DNA of 64,000 nucleotides, from positions 2,232,001 to 2,296,000 of the forward strand of contig JAAXNY010000011.1 in NCBI GenBank assembly GCA_013420905.1. The letters run 5' to 3'. Both the position numbers and the translations under genes were made by a program. Shown here piece after piece: positions 54,628 to 64,000 of the stretch. Positions within the stretch are counted from its first letter, which is position 1. Each line of letters opens with the position of its first letter. The notes under the pieces were generated by a model. That model saw nothing but the letters and a program-made list of their open reading frames with translations. It was not told the DNA's origin and made no database searches. The stretch is from Collybia mongolica (Eukaryota > Basidiomycota > Agaricomycetes > Agaricales > Clitocybaceae).

Positions 54628-55256
54628 TTAGCTCAATGCAGGGGACAAACCATTATGTACCAGTTCCTGCTCATTCTTGAGGGCATTACACATTACCTCC
54701 CCTACTCCTTCTGGTTCTATGCATTTGCACAGCCCCAAGGCAATATGCAGAGCTTTCAGAATTGTTAAGGATGAAAGTTCGTAAGTTTCGGAAGAGTTAT
54801 GAATGGCGTTGTACCGCATATCCATGGCGACTATGAACAATGCGTATCCATGCATTAAAGGTGCCACGAGAGAAGTGTCCGGTGATGGGAATGAGTCACC
54901 ATAATCCGATGAATGGTGAAGTTTCATTCCTAATATCCGCAGATAGCCAAAATTTTCGGCGATGAGGCGAGAAAGGCTGAGGGTGCAGGCGTCAGCGCTG
55001 ATGACTGCTAAAGCAAAGTAGGAATCGAGAACTTCTTGGAGTCTCCTTGTGGGATCACAAAAGCCTTGCAAAAGATTTCTGTCGTTATGGACTTGAATGA
55101 TGATGATACGCCTCGCAGATTCTCGAAGATATGGAGTTCCCATTCAATGTTCCCTGGAAATGTACAAATCGCGTGAACGCTGTTCCCCACGACTTGAGCA
55201 AGCACTTTATACAGAAGTTCTGGGGGAAAGCGACGGGGATCGTTGGAGGAAGCCAT
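54628..55256 (-). CDS. F-box-like hypothetical protein, possibly frame-disrupted
   Basis: ATG at 55256 opens a typical F-box-like start (FPPELLYKVLAQVVGNSVHA), followed by FENLRGVSSSFKSITTEIF. The next conserved-looking part (EVLDSYFALAVISADACTLS, then RLIAENFGYLRILGMKL, ending ELVHNGLSPALS) lies in another frame from about 55060 down to 54628. I could not find splice sites that join the two cleanly, so either an unrecognised intron or a frameshift separates them. Similar architecture is common in agaric F-box-like families. Confidence 0.45.
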
Positions 55257-55554
55257 TGAAATGTTTGCTTGTAGATGAGATCCTATTCACTTGTTAAAGA
55301 GTTTGAAGAGCTGTGGACACTGGATTTCCTTGGTAGACGCGATGGCGATACATGTTGGGGACTGTCACAGCCGAACAGATTACGTCAGATATTTAGACGC
55401 TTTTAAGTTGTGGGAGCTTCGAAAGCTGTTGATACTAATTAGCATAGCATCTAGCTACACACCATTTGTTCAGGTGAAAGCTTAGCAAAGCACGGCCCTT
55501 CTACGAGTTGAGGATGGTCACAATCAGAAGAAAAAGGTCTAGTTTGCTTGAAAG

Positions 55555-57789
55555 CTACCCAAGATATACTTGTATTTCCTGAGGTTTAGCATCGAGCCAG
55601 GCCTTCTCAAAAATGACTCCTACCCCGAGACGCTCGAGCGTACTACTCTTACCACTTTGCTGCACTGCCATCACATAAAGGAAGCATCCAGAGTATTGAC
55701 GCCCATAGATGTCTGTGTCATATAAATTTGGTGATCCATTTGTGCGAGACAGGACGACCAGCTGTGGGGGCGGTCGGGATTCTGCTGATACTGGGAGAAC
55801 GATACAGCCAGCTCGAACTGGATGGGGTGTTGTCATAGCAAGTATGTTAAAAACAACATAATGCGCGTCTATGCTTTCTGCTGATTTCTTGTCAACTTCA
55901 ACCCTGAACGTTGCAGTGGTGGTGTGAAACACGAGTGTCCCGTCACCAGCTGTTGTATTTTTCTCAACACCAATGTCTCTTTTTGGTGGCAAGTACCGGG
56001 TGATCCTTCCCTCTTCCTCGGGATATGCGATAACACGATCAATGGGTCGTACACTGATCTCAATCAGCCTACCGCTATCACATATATACCAAGAATAGAT
56101 CAACGATTCCATCGGTCTCGGAACATCTCGGCCGCTGATGATGTCGCGATACTGAACGGGGCCACACCATCCTGCCCAGGACCAAGATGGCCAAGGTGAG
56201 TCCACAGGTAGACGACGCCGAATGAGCAGTACTTTTGTCGTAGGTTGCCATAAAAGTGCTTGGTTAAGATCTGTGATTGCCATCCCATAGCGAAAGGCTT
56301 TCGAAGGCATACCCTGACCTCCGCCGAGCTTAAATCCTTTTGTTATCGCATTCGTTAATGCGGATATTGCGTCAACGGCGTCAGACTCATTGGTGAGGTC
56401 CCGCTGAGTGTATTGAGTGATCGCAGTCATGTACCCGAGCATGTAGTCCTTTCGCAACCAGCTTGGTGGGGAACGTAAGTACGTAAAATTTCCACCACCT
56501 GTGTTTCGCAGTGGGTGATAGGAGCGAGGTAGGCGCTTACTTTCTGCTGCAACGTCCTCGCACCATGTGTCCTGTCCGCATTCAAAGTAGACTTGTTGAT
56601 TTGTGAAGAAGAGGCGACGAGAGGAAAGCATGAGCTCTTGATATGTCCACCCACGTGTTCCCCAGGTAGACTGTGCTAATACTTCTCGAAGAGTCGGAAG
56701 CGGTACGGTAAGGTGTAAATTTTGGATGGCCTCTATATGTTGTTGTATAGTACGAGTTCCTGAACGAAGTCCAGGAAGAGGTGCGTGAGCGTTGCTGCCT
56801 CCCACAGCGAAGACAGTGAGAAATGAGCTCCCATAAATCAGTTCCATGACATCGATTTGTGTGGCTTTATCTTCCATGCTATCCTGAATGATGCATATGG
56901 CATCGACCCAAAGATACCGGACACCGAGCTGAAGGCAGAGATGAATTGAATCTGATATAGAAGAAGGAAGTATCGAGATATCGAGGCCGCCGGCCGCCGT
57001 GCGCTGTGCGATGTTCATTTGAGTGGTCTGGTACTCAGCGCCAACTCCTCCCCAGAGGTACGAAAGCGCGATATAACGTGATACGGGAGGTGCCGGGATA
57101 ACAGACATAGTCTCGACGTCCAACATCCGCACAGTTTTGGGTAGGGTTTCATCTTCGCCCCTCCACCATACCGTTCCACAGATACCTTTATGGTCTTGTT
57201 CGCACATATTTACCCATCCCCTGATGATATTCATATTGACGGTTTCTTCCACTTTCCTGCCGTGAACCTCCTTGCTTCTCCCGAATATATGTGCGTCATC
57301 TTCCAAGAGTTGTATGTCGAGAGTCAGGCCTGACTGTGCTGAGAACATAACATCATAGATACGCTGGGGTCTATCGGAAGGGAGAATGAATATTCGGTGG
57401 CATAGTTTGTTCATCGGCGGTGCTGGGTCCCTGAGGCATCCACACTCCATAGAGAACAATGAACAGGTAATACCTGTAAGATCAACGTCTGGTGCCTGCT
57501 TGTCCAGAACCCATGTTCGCTGGAAAGCTCCTTTTATGAGACGACAGAAATCACAATTTCTAGCTTTTTCTAGTATTCCAATTAATGGGCCCAGTGGTAC
57601 AGCATCTTCCCTGGGGATCCCGCTGCGGAAGATGAGATGTAGATCAAGTGTAGCACACGTTGAACATAACGGTGACCTGGAGTCGAGAGGTGGTTCTTCG
57701 ATAGGAGGGGCAGGGCCTCCTTGCGGTGGGGGGATCGCATAGTCGGCCTGGAACATACGCCCGAGTAAGTAACGTCCCAATCGGCACAT
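55555..57789 (-). CDS. Heterokaryon-incompatibility (HET) domain protein (744 aa)
   Basis: Single-exon gene. The HET domain occupies residues about 235-400: RYIALSYLWGG (block 1), LGVRYLWVDAICIIQD (block 2) and WGTRGWTYQELMLSSRRLFF with FECG (block 3), all three intact. The N-terminal 200 residues contain CSTCATLDLHLIF and RNCDFCRLIKGAF, the paired Cys motifs frequently seen before HET domains. After the domain come WPSWSWAGWCGPVQY, typical of the family, and a beta-rich C-terminus. HET proteins act in allorecognition and regulated cell death after fusion of unlike hyphae. Partner and trigger are unknown. No frameshift is visible. Confidence 0.95.
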   Translation of the reverse strand: MCRLGRYLLGRMFQADYAIPPPQGGPAPPIEEPPLDSRSPLCSTCATLDLHLIFRSGIPREDAVPLGPLIGILEKARNCDFCRLIKGAFQRTWVLDKQAPDVDLTGITCSLFSMECGCLRDPAPPMNKLCHRIFILPSDRPQRIYDVMFSAQSGLTLDIQLLEDDAHIFGRSKEVHGRKVEETVNMNIIRGWVNMCEQDHKGICGTVWWRGEDETLPKTVRMLDVETMSVIPAPPVSRYIALSYLWGGVGAEYQTTQMNIAQRTAAGGLDISILPSSISDSIHLCLQLGVRYLWVDAICIIQDSMEDKATQIDVMELIYGSSFLTVFAVGGSNAHAPLPGLRSGTRTIQQHIEAIQNLHLTVPLPTLREVLAQSTWGTRGWTYQELMLSSRRLFFTNQQVYFECGQDTWCEDVAAESKRLPRSYHPLRNTGGGNFTYLRSPPSWLRKDYMLGYMTAITQYTQRDLTNESDAVDAISALTNAITKGFKLGGGQGMPSKAFRYGMAITDLNQALLWQPTTKVLLIRRRLPVDSPWPSWSWAGWCGPVQYRDIISGRDVPRPMESLIYSWYICDSGRLIEISVRPIDRVIAYPEEEGRITRYLPPKRDIGVEKNTTAGDGTLVFHTTTATFRVEVDKKSAESIDAHYVVFNILAMTTPHPVRAGCIVLPVSAESRPPPQLVVLSRTNGSPNLYDTDIYGRQYSGCFLYVMAVQQSGKSSTLERLGVGVIFEKAWLDAKPQEIQVYLG

Positions 57790-58443
57790 AACGAATATCG
57801 ATGGCTAGATTACTGTCATTCAACCGACGGAGCACAGAATGAGGAGAGACTCACCCGGAGTCCTACTATATCAGTCAGAATCCGTTAATGAGGTCCAGCA
57901 ATGGTATATGTCTGCATGCCTCACGAAAGTCGCGAGGTGACATAGGTCGTGTTCGCCCAATCCGGGATCGTCATGTGGCACATACAATTGAGAAAAACTG
58001 ACTAGCCAGAGCTTGACGATGTTCGAACAAAACTTAGGGGAGCAGGGCAGAGTCGTGGTTAGCCCAGGATGCCAGTACACAGTGGGGTGAGCGATGAACA
58101 ACAGTGTATACCGGGGTTTCGGTCCGAGATTTTAGTGGTGAGGGCCGTATGACTTTCCAGTGGCATCAACCAAGCATCGACCCCAAGTATTCACCGTTAT
58201 GGGTTTATGCTCTTTCCTATATATTTGCCCATATCCCACCCAAGTTCTTTCACATAAATGAGTTATGTTGATAGCTGGAGATCTCAAAGTACAAGAAAAG
58301 ATTAGTGAGTCGTGTCAAGTGGGCTTTTAAGTGTTCTTCTTTTACTGGTATCTTTAGAGAAATAAAATCTACACAAATGTCGTGTTACTTGTCGTTTAAC
58401 ACCCCCAAGATTCCCTGAAAGCTTAATTCCTGCTTAACAGAAT
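57790..58443. other. Intergenic, no gene seen
   Basis: Upstream of the HET gene and downstream of the dehydratase gene. Nothing recognised. Confidence 0.45.
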
Positions 58444-59954
58444 TTACTGTTCTGGATCAGCCAGGGACAGTGCCCGGTCCACTCCAGTAACCAATGCCAT
58501 CTCCGCATCAATCAGTTTCACAGCAGAATTCAGTATGAGCCCAAAGCCGGGAGCATCCAGCGCGGACGCCTCAATCTTTCCGTCAACCGGGAGGGGCTCG
58601 TTGAGGAATAATTTACCAAAACTAGGCTGGACCGATTTTCCATCAGGTGCGTTACATACAATCTAGAACAGATAGCTTAGCCCGATGCAACGTCCTAGGA
58701 AGCTGTTACGGCGCGCACCTCCGCAAAAGGCGTGTTTGTCTGACTCATCGCGAAATGGTAGCTGTAGCAGCTGGATGCATGGGGCACTACCGGAACATCA
58801 TATGCGGCGGCATGCGCGCTTATCTTCAACAACTCTGTGAGCCCCCCGACCCAGGTCACGTCTGGTTGCAAGATGTCTATTGACCGTGTTTCGATGAGAT
58901 CGCGGAATCCATAGCGCGTGTATTCGTGCTGGGACGTGCACAACCCTAAGCGTCATTTTGGGGTATAATTAGAGCACACACCTCCCCTGTGGTCCACTAC
59001 AGCTGGGGCAAGGCTGATTTGAGCCTTTTGAAACCATTGATATCGTGGGGGGGAAGAACCTCCTCCCACCATTCAATATTTAATGGAAGGCACTTGGTTG
59101 CCAACTCTATCGCGTATTGAACATTGAGACTCATATAACAGTCCACCTACATCAACCGGCCTGAAAATACAGCACATACGGGGAGGAAATTGACTTACCA
59201 TTAGAGGGAAATCGGGGCCCACCTCCTGACGGTGTTTCGTTAGGAATTCAATATTTTTTCTCATCCCGTCTGGTTCTTCAGGCCCGTAAGGCAGAGGAAC
59301 CTTTCCACCCCAGAAGCCCAATTGTTTGGCCTCTCCGGGCAATGGCCCGGTGGAATAAAGACTCAAAGAATCTTTCGTACGCCCTCCAATCATCTTATAC
59401 ATAGGCTCTTTCCGTATCTTGCCCAGTAAATCCCAAATTGCGAGGTCGACACATGAAATGACAGCTATAGGAAGTCCCTTCCCTCCGTAGAACATCGAGG
59501 CGCGGAACATCTGGTCCCATAGCAAATTTGTGTCCCTTGGGTCCGTACCAAGCAGGAATCGTTTAAAATGGGCATTCACTATCCAGCACGCAGGAGGGCC
59601 CCCCAGCCCGGTAGCAAACCCTGTCGTCCCATCTGATGCTTTGATTGATACGCAGAAGGACCCGAGGACGTTTATACCCCACTGGACACGAGAAGTCTTG
59701 TACTGAGAATAACGAGACCTTGTGCGTGTGGGCGCGTGAGCGATTCTGTCGAATGGGCTTACATGGGGTTGGCTATTGGACTATCGATGATCCAGTGACC
59801 ACGGCTCTGGGAATGATAATCCGCTCCATCACCCTCCTGAATCTAATTATCAGCACCTCAAGGCATAGCTACCGCACTGGTTTCGTGTACATACGCCATG
59901 AATGAGGTATGTCTTCACTTCTACTATGGTTGGAAATGGTTTTGATGAAGTCAT
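58444..59954 (-). CDS. L-rhamnonate dehydratase-like enolase-superfamily enzyme
   Basis: Enzyme of the oxidative L-rhamnose pathway: L-rhamnonate to 2-keto-3-deoxy-L-rhamnonate. ATG at 59954 (MTSSKPFPTIVEVKTYLIHG) then GT; following exons give DYHSQSRGHWIIDSPIANPM, SRVQWGINVLGSFCVSIKAS, DGTTGFATGLGGPPACWIV, then FKRFLLGTDPRDTNLLWDQM, the Mg-ligand region VDCYMSLNVQYAIE, NIEWWEEVLPPHD, TTGEHEYTRYGF, ILQPDVTWVGGLTE and VPHASSCYSYHFA. The metal-binding D/E/E set and the C-terminal His-bearing loop are present. Stop at 58444. The series of short exons reads in frame wherever checked. It is divergent from a sugar transporter, which supports the assignment. Related acid-sugar dehydratases are the main alternative. 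Confidence 0.85.
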
Positions 59955-60300
59955 GATGATAGATGCGTTCCTTGTGACAACTGTGGGTCAAATTGGGGCC
60001 CTGTCCGCCGGCGTTTGAGAGCAGTTTTGCCTCCTGGCACCACGTTCCAATCATGACGTTATTCCGGACTGTGGCACCCCAATTTATCCCCAACCGAGAA
60101 AAGTAAGAAGCACCCTTATATATACTCCAAAATCACCACATATAACGAGATTCCTTTTCGAGTCATTTGACTAAAAACGACGTGGGTTCGCGCTTCTTTT
60201 TAGAATGCTGCGATAAGTATTTTAAGTAGTGCGAAGGTATAATCGTCAGCAGCTATTTTTCTTTCTCTCTGTTCAGGAATCCGAAAACCCTTCAACGGAG
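59955..60300. promoter_or_regulatory. Divergent promoter of the dehydratase/transporter pair
   Basis: 346 bp between the two start codons. Contains a TATATATACTCC element near 60117 on the transporter side. The short shared region suggests joint control of the two genes; no specific operator identified. Confidence 0.45.
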
Positions 60301-62632
60301 ATGTGGATAATGCCATTACGAGGAAAGCATATGGTCTGGGCAATTACAGGTGGGTTTATGAGATCATCTTTTTGTAGCGACCGTTTTACTAGTAGACTTT
60401 TGATAGCCTGTTGTTGTCAAGGCTTCTTGTTACTGGGATATGACCAAGGGGTCATGTCAGGAATCGTAAGCGTTATACACAGGAAGCCAGACGCTGGTGG
60501 ATTTCATTTCCTCGGAATAGATTGGCGCGGACAATCAATTTGGTAAGGACTTTAACCAGCCGAACCCGACAACACAAGGAACAATTGTATGTTAGTTCTC
60601 TATCAACCAATGTGGAATCCTTATCCTGTCCACTCGAAAGGTCGCCATTTATGCAGGCTCTCCTGAACGATGAAAGAGCGTGAAGTGACACCAAATTCAG
60701 GATATCGGTTGTGCCGTTGGGAGTCTTTTCGTTTTTTTCTTTGGTGAATCTATTGGAAGAAAACGCATGATAATGTCTGGTGCTGCCACCATGCTTGTTG
60801 GAACAGTGTGTTGTTTCACTTATTTCGGTCAAACCTGCCTTTAACCCACACGCAACAGGCCATATTAACAAGTTCAACAACGCTTGCGCAATTATATGTG
60901 GGAAGAGTTGTTACCGGTATTGTAAATATTCCCTCATCTTTCCTTGAATCCCCAGGTTTATCCACCTGTCAGGGGAACGGCTTTAACTCCTCTTCTATCC
61001 CTGTCTATCAGTCCGAAACTTGTGGCGGTAAAATACGCGGAAGGTTGGTTTGTTTGAACTCTACTGTTACCATTATCAGCCTGGTAATTGTACGTAATCC
61101 CGATCCTGATACATCACTCGAGCTCAACCTATGATCTAGGCATACTGGTTGGATTATGGAATGAGCTTCGTAGACGGACCAAGCCAATGGCGCCTTCCTA
61201 TCGGGTTCCAAGCTGTATTTGCTTTATGTCTTTTACTTCAGGGGATGGTCCTTCCGGATTCTCCAAGATGGCTGATTGCACACGGATATAAGGAAGAAGG
61301 AGCCCGTGTGATAGCAATGTTGGAAGATTGTGACTCCATCGACCATCCTAACGTCTTACAAGTGCAAGGCGATATTGAGGAATCTTTAGCTTTGGAAAGT
61401 GCAGGAGGTACTGCCATACTGACTTCAGCCCTCCTTTTGCTCATGATAGCCAAATAGGCCCGTTTCGTTACAGGGAACTGTTGGAAGGAGGAAAGATCCA
61501 AAATTTCCGCAGAATTTGTTTATGTATTGCTGTCAATGTTATGCAACAATTCACGGGGTGAGTTTTCTAGTTTTGGAAATTTAAAGTGTAGGTCGCTCAT
61601 CTTAGTTGTGTATAGAGCGAACATGATCAAGTTCGTATTTTTCGGTTGATCTTCGAAGTTTCATTGAAATGATTTTGGAGTTACCTGGCCCCTGTTGTAT
61701 ATCAAAATACTATGGGTTTATCGCGAAACCTTTCCCTCATCCTCGGTGGTTTTACCGCCGTTACCTATATGTTTGCCTCTTTTATCCCACTTTGGGTGAA
61801 TTACTGCAATACATTCCCATGGTGCTTTCTATTCATTACTTTTTAGACTGTTGACCGCTATGGAAGGCGACCTCTCCTCATGATATCTGCAACGGGGCTA
61901 TCGTTGTGTTTTATTATAGCTGCAATTTTACTCTCGACGGGCACGAAGCCAGCAGCTTTTGGAGCGACGGCGATGGTGTTCATATTCCAGATATTCCTTG
62001 GAATTAGTTACCTCCCGATTGTAGGCCAATTCATGTAAATTTCGGCGGCGATTACTGACTTTAGGCCAAGCCATGGCTTTATCCTGCTGAGGTATTACTA
62101 CCTAAGTTCCTGTTGTAAAATGCTTCTAACCAAGTCGCTTTAGATAAGTACCACTCGGATTCGAGCGCGAGGCTCTGCCATATCTAGCTTTTTCAATTGG
62201 ATGTACGTGTCAGAATCTAACATCACAGCGCTGTGTTAAGGTCATTCCCACAGGTGTGTCTTTGCTGTAGTTGAAATGACCCCTCCGGCCATAGCAAACA
62301 TTAGTTGGCGAGTCTTCATCATTTTTGCGATCTTCAACGCGTGTTGGGTTCCACTTGTAAGTTGTTCCTTCAAGAGTTTCAGCTTTCGTCCTCACCAAAT
62401 CGTACCATACTGTAGGTCTACTGCGTAAGTCGTTATCCTGTGCCATACACACCCTCATCCGCTCACCATGAGACAACAGTTCTTCCCTGAAACGCATTCG
62501 CTCGAATTAGAGGAAATAGATGCCATATTCGAAAAGGGAGGAATCACAGGGGGCGTCTGGAGTAGTCCGGGAGGGAGGACAGTCGTGAGGAAGCGTCATC
62601 TTGGGAATGTATCTGACGAGAAGGAGAAGTAG
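60301..62632 (+). CDS. MFS sugar transporter, probable L-rhamnose/sugar permease
   Basis: Twelve-helix sugar porter split into many exons. Start at 60301 (MWIMPLRGKHMVWAIT), then ACCCQGFLLLGYDQGVMSGI, IGADNQFGKDFNQPNPTTQG, an IGCAVGSLFVFFFGESIGRK block (loop 2-3 motif), PVYQSETCGGKIRGRLV (the family PESPR/PxYxxE-type motif), DSPRWLIAHG, the later VDRYGRRPLLMISATGLSL, then PWLYPAE, TTRIRARGSAISSFFNWM and FFPETHSLELEEIDAIF (PETK-type motif). Stop at 62632. The conserved sugar-porter motifs are in place; some exon borders remain approximate. Position next to an L-rhamnonate dehydratase points to rhamnose or a related deoxysugar as substrate (inference). Confidence 0.85.
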
Positions 62633-63090
62633 ATTACTTCGAATAAGGTATTTGCCATAAAGAAATTTTAGAAATTTTGTATTTGTCTCTCGAACATGTG
62701 CCCGTCTTTGATTTTGAACTTCTGGTTAGAAATATCACCCGTTTGCGAGCAATGTCGACTTTTCAAGATATACGAGGATGTGCCTAAGGCTAGGTGGCTT
62801 TCTGTAATTGTTTCCGGAGTGTGGAACGTCCATGGTGAGGCACCTCGAGGTGAACGAAATCCAGGGGTGAGGATTTTGACGGGAAACTGATCGACTTAAG
62901 ATCACAAACTGCGTTAGGATTTAATGAAAACAGAGTCCAGGAAGTGGTAACGATTGAGTTATTTTCGGGGAGAAATAATCATTGAAAGGGACTTAGCATC
63001 AACCGTCACGCGTCACGTGGAGACCAAGCATAGAAAACATTTTTCATTCGGCAAAGTTTCACCCACCACACTCACCTCTTCTAATTCACC
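62633..63090. other. Intergenic, no gene seen
   Basis: 3' flank of the transporter gene and promoter of the RRM gene. Nothing else recognised. Confidence 0.5.
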
Positions 63091-64000
63091 ATGTTCGCCA
63101 ACATTATCAGAACACAAGCCCGAAATGCATTGGCTTCATGTAGGCCCCGTGTCTCTATGGCTGGTGCTGTCGTTCAGTTGGTTGCCCGACGACCCATGCA
63201 AGCCTTCGTGGCCGTGTCGCGACCATTGTCAACATCGCGTATAGTGCGCAACGACTTTGAGAACGACATTTCTTCTCGGTCGGTTTCGAACAAGGAACCT
63301 ACGGACACACTCTATCTCGGCAACCTACCGTTCAGTATAGAGGAACAGGACATTAGAGAGAAATTTGGGGTGTATGGCCAAATACACTCGTGTAGGATTG
63401 GTGAGTGTCTAACACCTTTTCTTCAATTGTCCTTGAGTCTAATACCAACAAATTTAGCAATGAAACCTGATGGCTCAGTTCGTGGATTCGCTCATATACA
63501 ATTCGTCAAAAAGGCGGATGCCATCGCTGCATACGAATCTGTTGCCGAAGAGCCCATGTATATCATGGACCGTGATGTTCGTGTTGACTATGCTCCCGTC
63601 AGGACGTCTGTTGTCCAAGAGCCATACCATAAACTCTTCTTCCAAGGCTTTGAGGGTGATGAAACCATGCTCCGCAGCGCTGCACAAGAATTTGAGGCTA
63701 GCATTCTGAGCGTTTTCTTCTGTAAGCAAAAGTATCATTACTCTTCGTCCATTTGCCTCTAACGCGGTCTTTTTAGTGAAAAACGCCGAGACGGGAGACC
63801 TAACTGGAAAGGGCTTCATTGATTTTATGACGGTTGACCGTGCGAAAGAAGCGCTGGAGCGACTGAATGGTCAGCGACTGAGCAATGGCACATCGCTCCA
63901 TCTCAGCTTTGCCCGCCCACCAAAAGCAAAATATGGCGAGGGAGGCCAACGTAGCGGCCCCCGTGCTTCCTACGGCGGTGACTGGGGAGGAGGACGCCGC
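63091..64000 (+). CDS. Two-RRM RNA-binding protein, probably mitochondrial (3' end outside window)
   Basis: Exons 63091-63400, 63458-63721 and 63777 onward; the last continues past the end of the window. The N-terminus is long, Arg/Ala/Ser-rich and nearly free of acids (MFANIIRTQARNALASCRPR ... SRPLSTSRIVRNDF), as in mitochondrial presequences. RRM1 has RNP2 TLYLGNLPF and RNP1 RGFAHIQFV. RRM2 has KLFFQGFEGD (RNP2) and KGFIDFMTV (RNP1), followed by SLHLSFARPP. A Gly/Arg-rich tail begins at the window edge (GGQRSGPRASYGGDWGGGRR). RNA target unknown. Partial by truncation, not broken. Confidence 0.9.

Overview
The window looks like nuclear DNA of a mushroom-forming basidiomycete (Agaricomycetes). 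Genes are cut by many short introns of about 40-70 bp with GT-AG borders. The gene families fit this group: a DUF6534-type seven-helix membrane protein, unspecific-peroxygenase-like heme-thiolate proteins, a HET-domain protein, a KDZ/Plavaka-type transposase and a TEA-domain regulator. Exon borders below were placed by hand from splice signals and frame continuity, so single borders may be off. Functions rest on recognised motifs, not on a database search.

Left host block (1-13.4 kb, all minus strand): a trehalose-synthase regulatory subunit (TPS3/TSL1 type), a tiny cysteine-rich secreted protein, a stand-alone tandem dihydroneopterin aldolase, mitochondrial ribosomal protein bL31m, a 12-exon DUF6534 membrane protein and a GT61-type glycosyltransferase.

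Central accessory block (13,481-34,614): I read this as one mobile element of about 21.1 kb. It is bounded by inverted repeats of 432 bp each that end in three 11-bp tandem units. Inside are a KDZ/Plavaka-type transposase, a 906-aa protein of unknown function, a long coiled-coil gene split by a younger intact Tc1/mariner element, a RING-finger protein, a 147-aa small protein, a WD40 protein with a C-terminal membrane segment, and a 265-aa protein that stops 20 bp before the right repeat. Scattered between these genes, and only inside the element, is a family of at least 16 hairpins. They share a 13-nt core (consensus GGTGTTYWACGCT), while the arms differ from copy to copy yet stay self-complementary. 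Several lie just upstream of element genes in the sense direction. This is the most unusual signal in the window.

Right host block (34.6-64 kb): an OTU-domain protease, a CpG-free relic of about 1.3 kb, a conserved hypothetical, three intron-containing tRNA-Thr genes, a TEA/ATTS transcription factor, a small peroxygenase-like cluster (one copy with a normal distal motif, one with it lost, one truncated remnant), an F-box-like gene, a HET-domain gene, a divergent pair that looks like an L-rhamnose catabolic unit (L-rhamnonate dehydratase and an MFS sugar transporter), and the start of a two-RRM protein running off the end.
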